A stretch of 64,000 nt of DNA from Albifimbria verrucaria (lineage: Eukaryota; Ascomycota; Sordariomycetes; Hypocreales; Stachybotryaceae): NCBI GenBank assembly GCA_020081605.1, contig JAHREC010000030.1, positions 1,240,001-1,304,000 on the forward strand. The letters are read 5' to 3'. Each line of letters opens with the position of its first letter. Positions within the stretch are counted from its first letter, which is position 1. The notes below the pieces were generated by a model, which was not told the DNA's origin, made no database searches, and saw nothing but the letters and a program-made list of their open reading frames with translations. Made by a program: the position numbers and the translations under genes. This document shows, piece after piece, positions 59,344 to 64,000 of the stretch.

Positions 59344-60362
59344 TTTCTTTTGCCGGTCTCGCTTTGTACGAGAGACAAACCGGACGACCACGACCTTTCC
59401 TTTTTGGTCCTCGTTGGAGCAGAAAGCGGGGTGAGCCAGCCCTCAATCACGGTCGTCGCAATTAAGACACGAAGCATTCCCTCATCTGATTAATGAATAA
59501 AATGTTATTATCGTCTTTGTACTTGGTAGTAATTCGATCCATTTTTCTTTGTGACCCGAAAGCTCAAGGCAGCTAGGTTGAATAGTCGTTTCCGGGAAAG
59601 AGTGAGAGAAGCTAGCTGGTTTGCAAAGAGTTATGCTAAGTGGTATTAATATTTTGTTAGGACTAGAAGCTTCAATTCATATATTCGCTCGTAAAATTAA
59701 AATGACGAGGCAGTTGTCGGGGATTGAGTGAATACGTACTTCAGAACAGAAGCTAAATCATTGATAATTGACTGAGAGAAGAGTAGTACTGTAAGCTACT
59801 TTGTATCAAGATTACTTAAATGGTTTTTGAAACGTTATAATCTCTAGGGTAGCGGCGAAGCAAAGAATACACGTAAAAAACATATCCTTCGATTAAACAG
59901 CTCATTCGCGACACCGTACTTAACTTACTATTAATCATTGAGTAGATGTTGTAATTATATACAGTACTATTCATTAATACTTTTGGGATTTATATGCAGT
60001 AGCCTCAATATTCTCTGCGATACAGACTTGGTATTATTTTACTAGGTAGCGTTGGACTTTCAATCAAATCCAACTAGGCATGTACGTCTGTCTGGCTGGT
60101 TGATAACAGATTTTTGGTGGTCGCATTCACGCGTTGTGTGTGGGGTCAAGGGTAGGCAATTCCAAGTCATCAACGTGGCTCTTATCTGTCTGTCACTATT
60201 GTAAGTAGAGACACACATGTCAGAACGCGAGGGCATTCTAGTGAATCATACATATAAGTTGAATTTACAAACACACACCATATTAATTGATGATAATTAA
60301 ACTGACTGGCCAAAAAGTTTGGAAGGATTGATTAGGAAAACCGACATGTGCAGCAAAAAGAT
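59344..60362. other. Spacer between the inverted tRNA-Ser genes
   Basis: 1.0 kb, AT-rich, no gene. The sequences flanking the two tRNAs do not resemble each other beyond the tRNA itself, judged by eye. Confidence 0.5.
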
Positions 60363-60456
60363 CGTCACCTGCAGGATTCGAACCTACGCGGGCGAACCCA
60401 CTGCCTTGATATGCTGTAATAGCAGGGCAGCGCCTTAACCACTCGGCCAAAGTGAC
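60363..60456 (-). tRNA. tRNA-Ser (GCT) with intron, copy 2
   Basis: The reverse complement is identical, base by base as far as I compared, to the tRNA-Ser at 59250-59343, including its intron. It points the opposite way, 1.0 kb downstream. Confidence 0.9.
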
Positions 60457-61418
60457 TTGTGATGTAAGGATCGCTCTTACACAAATCTAAGACCCTGAAG
60501 CCAAAGAGTTGAACCGCACATTTTCACTCGTGTCTCTACAAGATGTTGTTCTTCCGGGAGCAGTATAGACCCCAGGCTATCGTTAACCCACCAGTTTGAA
60601 CAAGAAACTGTATGCAACTCTTCTATAGCCCATCATGCACACCTGTGATCAAAGTAAAACCAGACAACAACTTAACTAAACAGTGACTCAACGACACGCT
60701 CGTTCTCCACGGCCATGCATGAATAATTCCGCTCACTTTGAGTTTATGCTTATCACCCCCTCTCCCAGGTCCCCACGATGCCCACTGTATTTCGGGGACT
60801 TTTAGCGTTGCCCACAGGCGGTGGACATGTCAATCAGCAGTATTAGCGTGAGCATTTACATGAGCTTATCTGCCTTGCCTCTTTCAGGAGAGTCACTTGG
60901 TGTCAAAGTCAATGGATGGAATGGCTTCTTCCCATGGGGACAGTCCAAAGATGCTTCAATAAAAGAAGGACTAAATCGACACTAAACAAGAATTGAGAGG
61001 ATGGCTGGACCACTCTGGATGCTGCATCCCCGCCCATGGCAACTCAATACTACGCGCCTCATGCAGCCATGGTCCAAGAGGGCAGCCGGTCCCTCGGTTG
61101 TCCGCCGTCATGACCTTGTCAACCTCGTCTCCAACTGGCTAGACATGGCTGGCTTACTGCCGCGATGATCCGAAGCCGCCGCTATCCTTTCTCTTTGATT
61201 TGTCCCCGCCTCATGCCAAGAGTTTGGTTTGTGGGTTTCCAACGTTGATGGTTTGGCGTACCAAGCGGGGGCAATGTGAGTGAGCGATGCTTGAAATCTC
61301 GGGCGGTCGCCCGTCGATATGAAGGGGTAGGTGAAGGCCACCCTCCTTGTGCAAAACGCTTGGATCAAGACCATCGTCGTCCATCGGACTTGACATAATT
61401 TCACCTTCAATTCAGAAC
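60457..61418. other. Intergenic, promoter side of phosphatase gene
   Basis: Just under 1 kb, no gene recognised. The last 400 bases are GC-richer than the preceding tRNA spacer. Confidence 0.5.
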
Positions 61419-62927
61419 ATGCATCGATTTGCCCTGTCTACGCTAGCTCTGCTGGCAGGCGCTGCCACCGCTGAAACAATCCATGGCGTAGTTATCTACA
61501 GCCGTCATGGCGATCGTGAGTTAGCATGTCTCATTTCATCTGTCTCGTCCATGTCAATGTTCCATGGCCCCGAGTCGTGAAGCTCATATGCAGCTAGGTA
61601 CCACCAAACATTACGGTGCCCAGGCTTTAACCAACCTGGGTGCTCAGCAAAACTTCCAAGTTGGCTCCGATTACCGTGCACGTTACCTTTCATCCAGCTC
61701 ATCGCAGCAAATTCTGGGCATTTCCGAGGACCAATATGTGAAGTCCCAGGTTTATGCCAGCGCCCCAACCAGGGAATCTTGCTTAACACGGCTACCGCTT
61801 TCCTCCAAGGCTTTTATCCTCCCTTGCGCGATCTGGATGGCGAGGTTGCTAGCCAGACCCTGAACAACGGTAGCGAAAGTGTTAGCCCACTGAACGGCTA
61901 CCAGTACGTCATCCTTCAGGGAGAGAGCGACGAATCTCCTGATACCATCTGGATCAAGGGTGATGATGGCTGTCCTACCATTACAGCCGCCTCCAAAGCA
62001 TTTGAGAAGAGCGATGAGTTCAAGGAGCGACTCGAATCTACCAAGGACTTCTACAGTGGCTTCTACGATGTCTTGGAGCCTGTATACGACTACAAGCCCG
62101 AAAACATGACCTACAAGAATGCCTTTGACATTTTTGACCTGATCAATGTCGCCAGGATTCACAACAGCACCTCGATGGCCCGAAATGTCAGCGATGACGA
62201 CCTTGTCCAGCTCCGAACGCTTGCCGACAGTGCGGAGTTCGGTTATAACTACAACAGCTCCCAAACTGACCGCGCCATTCACGGCCGAACACTCACGGCT
62301 GGTTTGCTCCAACAGCTTAACCAGATCGTTGCTTCCAAGGCCAAGCTCAAGTTCTCTCTTCTGGCCGGCAGCTATGACACCTTCATGTCGTTCTTTGGTC
62401 TGGCCAATTTGACTGACGTCTCTGACGATTTCTTTGGCCTTCCCGACTATGCGTCAACCATGTCGTTTGAGCTTTTTACTCTAGGCGACGCATCTTCATT
62501 CCCGACCGATGTTGATTCTGAACTTCGCGTTCGTTGGATGTTCCGCAACGGCACATCTGGCGAGCTTTCCCAGTTCTCTTTATTCGGCCTCGATCAATCC
62601 TCCCTTCCATGGCCACAGTTCGTTAGCGAGATGCAAAAGCGCTCTATTGGCACAGTAGAAGAATGGTGCTCCGTCTGCGCCAGTGAGGTGTCTTTCTGCG
62701 CCGCCTACCGGGATGATGCCTCTTCTTCGTCTACCCAGAACTCCAAGGGCATGTCAAACGCTGTGGCTGGAGTCATTGGTGCCATGGTTACGCTCGGAGT
62801 GATTGCACTGTGTGGCTTTGTCGCCTTTTTCGTAATGCGAAAGCGACGCACACAGAAGGCGACCGCGGCTGCTGCCCGAAATGATGCTGTGGAGAAAGTC
62901 AGCTCCCACAGCGGTTCGAGCGTTTAA
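61419..62927 (+). CDS. Histidine acid phosphatase-like protein, membrane anchored
   Basis: Two exons, join(61419..61515, 61598..62927), 475 codons once one base is allowed for. A signal peptide (MHRFALSTLALLAGAATA) precedes the catalytic motif YSRHGDR, whose histidine is the phosphate acceptor in this superfamily; intron 1 cuts inside its last codon. The usual second motif (an HD pair) appears as LAGSYDTF, with Tyr in place of His. MSFELF and LRVRWMFRNG match the C-terminal part of the fold. Near the end, a transmembrane helix (GVIGAMVTLGVIALCGFVAFFVM) and basic residues suggest a cell-surface anchor. The frame breaks at 61763-61766, a C run. Acid phosphatase or phytase activity is likely only if the changed motif is tolerated. 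Confidence 0.85.
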
Positions 62928-63201
62928 AAGTATGATACCAGAACAATAAGAGGGAAATAGGGCAAGAATTACGAAGCTCATCGCTTATATTCCTTTGTGA
63001 AAGATGGAGATGAGATGCTTAATTGCTAAAGAATGGGATACTCAGATGGTCAAAACGGCCAGTGTATGCTAAATTGATGGACAATTTAACTGGAAGATAC
63101 ACTGGTATTGACAATGTCAGCTAAATTGAGTGTGCCTTCAAATTACGACGTCCATGGCTCGCTCTATTGCCTGTTTTTCTTCCCCCGACTTATTCTAATT
63201 C
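62928..63201. other. Convergent 3' spacer
   Basis: Between the phosphatase-like gene and the partial membrane protein. No gene seen. Confidence 0.5.
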
Positions 63202-64000
63202 TTAGCATGCATCTTTCCCTTTCAATACCGTGCCAAGGCCCTCAACTTTTGCCGTCTCACCAACTCCAAGTAGTGGCGTTTGATCTGAACTCGTTTGGAC
63301 CATGCCCAACCGAATGCTTGTATTCGAGATGCCCAATGTTAAGTCTAACCCTCCTAACCACCTGGTTTGCTCAGGTATATCGATAAATCTAGAATCTCTA
63401 ATTGCCGTAGAGACGTAGCCTAGAATCTCGGGTCCTATGCTGCAATGTGTGAATACAACACTTAGGATTCCGCTCAATAGAAGGACGACACAAGTGGTTA
63501 GGGAAAAACTAATCCACAACGGAGAAATGGTGACGTGCTCTACCAGCTCAGCCCGTTGCACTTCGAGTTCATTTATCATGCTCTCGACATTTCCCGCGGT
63601 AGCAAAGGGAGAGAACTGATTGACCATGATGTAAGTATTAAGAATTTGACTAAGGCGGGTGCTGAATATGGTCCTATCGAATGCGTGGAAGTCGAGGTCC
63701 TTCATGTCCATCAACTGATCAATGAAAGGATCTACTATATACTGTAATGATATGTCACCCGGAGACTTTATACTCATACCAGGAACTATGCGTGGTAGCT
63801 CCGATGATATGACATGAAAATCTATTGGAAACGAGAGTTATGAGATGTCCTCAGGAGCATGCTGTTTCCGTGACAGACGTTGAGCCACGACCGTGCAATT
63901 CTTTTGGGAAACCACGATCGATGAGCAATACACTTGTGACTCAACATATCTTTGAGTGACTCTGCAAGTCGTTTTAAACGCGTTAGGGAATGAAATTGGT
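63202..64000 (-). CDS. C-terminal part of a fungal membrane protein (runs off the window)
   Basis: Open frame of 191 codons from 63777 to the stop at 63202, with more coding-like sequence upstream to the window edge (SSIVVSQKNCTVVAQRLSRKQHAPEDIS), joined through an intron or a frame break near 63830. One clear transmembrane helix (WISFSLTTCVVLLLSGILSVVF) is followed by GPEILGYVSTAIRDSRFIDIP and a tail of small residues ending LGVG to KGKDAC. Large fungal proteins of unknown function with several helices often end this way. The N-terminal part is outside the window. Confidence 0.5.

Noticed and set aside
59256..59477. Short ORFs overlapping the tRNA-Ser
   Set aside because: They read through the tRNA gene on both strands and have no independent support.

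Overview
The window is nuclear DNA of a filamentous ascomycete. Genes are dense and lie on both strands. Introns are short (mostly 45-95 bp), with GTRAGT-like donors, CTAAC/CTGAC-like branch sites and YAG acceptors. The gene families are typical of Pezizomycotina: Zn2Cys6 regulator, caleosin, GH62 with CBM1, GH93, LysM protein, AA7 oxidase, spherulin-4. A Sordariomycete, perhaps Hypocreales, is an inference from the protein flavour and not proven.

Layout. 0-6.8 kb: a tRNA-Glu, an acetyltransferase, a Zn2Cys6 regulator, a fragment of an FAD oxidase and a long gene-poor stretch. 6.8-11.4 kb: an ochratoxinase-like amidohydrolase, a caleosin and an FAD monooxygenase. 13.7-29.2 kb is the housekeeping core: a large E2 ubiquitin-conjugating enzyme, a BAR-domain protein, cyclin H, and ERG24 directly followed by ERG6 on the same strand. 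29.5-40.2 kb: a DJ-1/PfpI protein, secreted GH62 arabinofuranosidase with CBM1, a TauD dioxygenase and a secreted GH93-type protein, separated by AT-rich spacers. 42.1-47.4 kb: one very large (about 1,590 aa) protein of unknown function ending in two membrane helices. 47.9-53.0 kb: a divergent pair of secreted proteins, one with LysM, the other joining a spherulin-4 glycosidase domain, FN3 and a KP4-like killer-toxin domain. 53.2-56.8 kb: a haem aldoxime dehydratase and an AA7 oxidase. 59.2-60.5 kb: two identical, inverted, intron-containing tRNA-Ser genes. 61.4-64 kb: a membrane-anchored histidine-phosphatase-like protein and the 3' part of a membrane protein running off the end.

The most exciting locus is the divergent LysM / spherulin-4-FN3-KP4 pair at 47.9-53.0 kb. 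It looks like a secreted cell-wall-binding partner next to a glycan-cleaving enzyme that carries a killer-toxin domain. That is architecture plus inference; no function is shown.

A caution for all readers: about thirty reading-frame breaks occur in otherwise well-conserved genes, and nearly all are explained by one base missing from a G or C run. Adding the implied bases to the spliced length restores a multiple of three in every gene where exons could be fixed (E2, TauD, GH93, ERG6, DJ-1, monooxygenase, aldoxime dehydratase, phosphatase). This looks like a sequencing or assembly artefact, so I annotate these genes as CDS with a noted break, not as pseudogenes.
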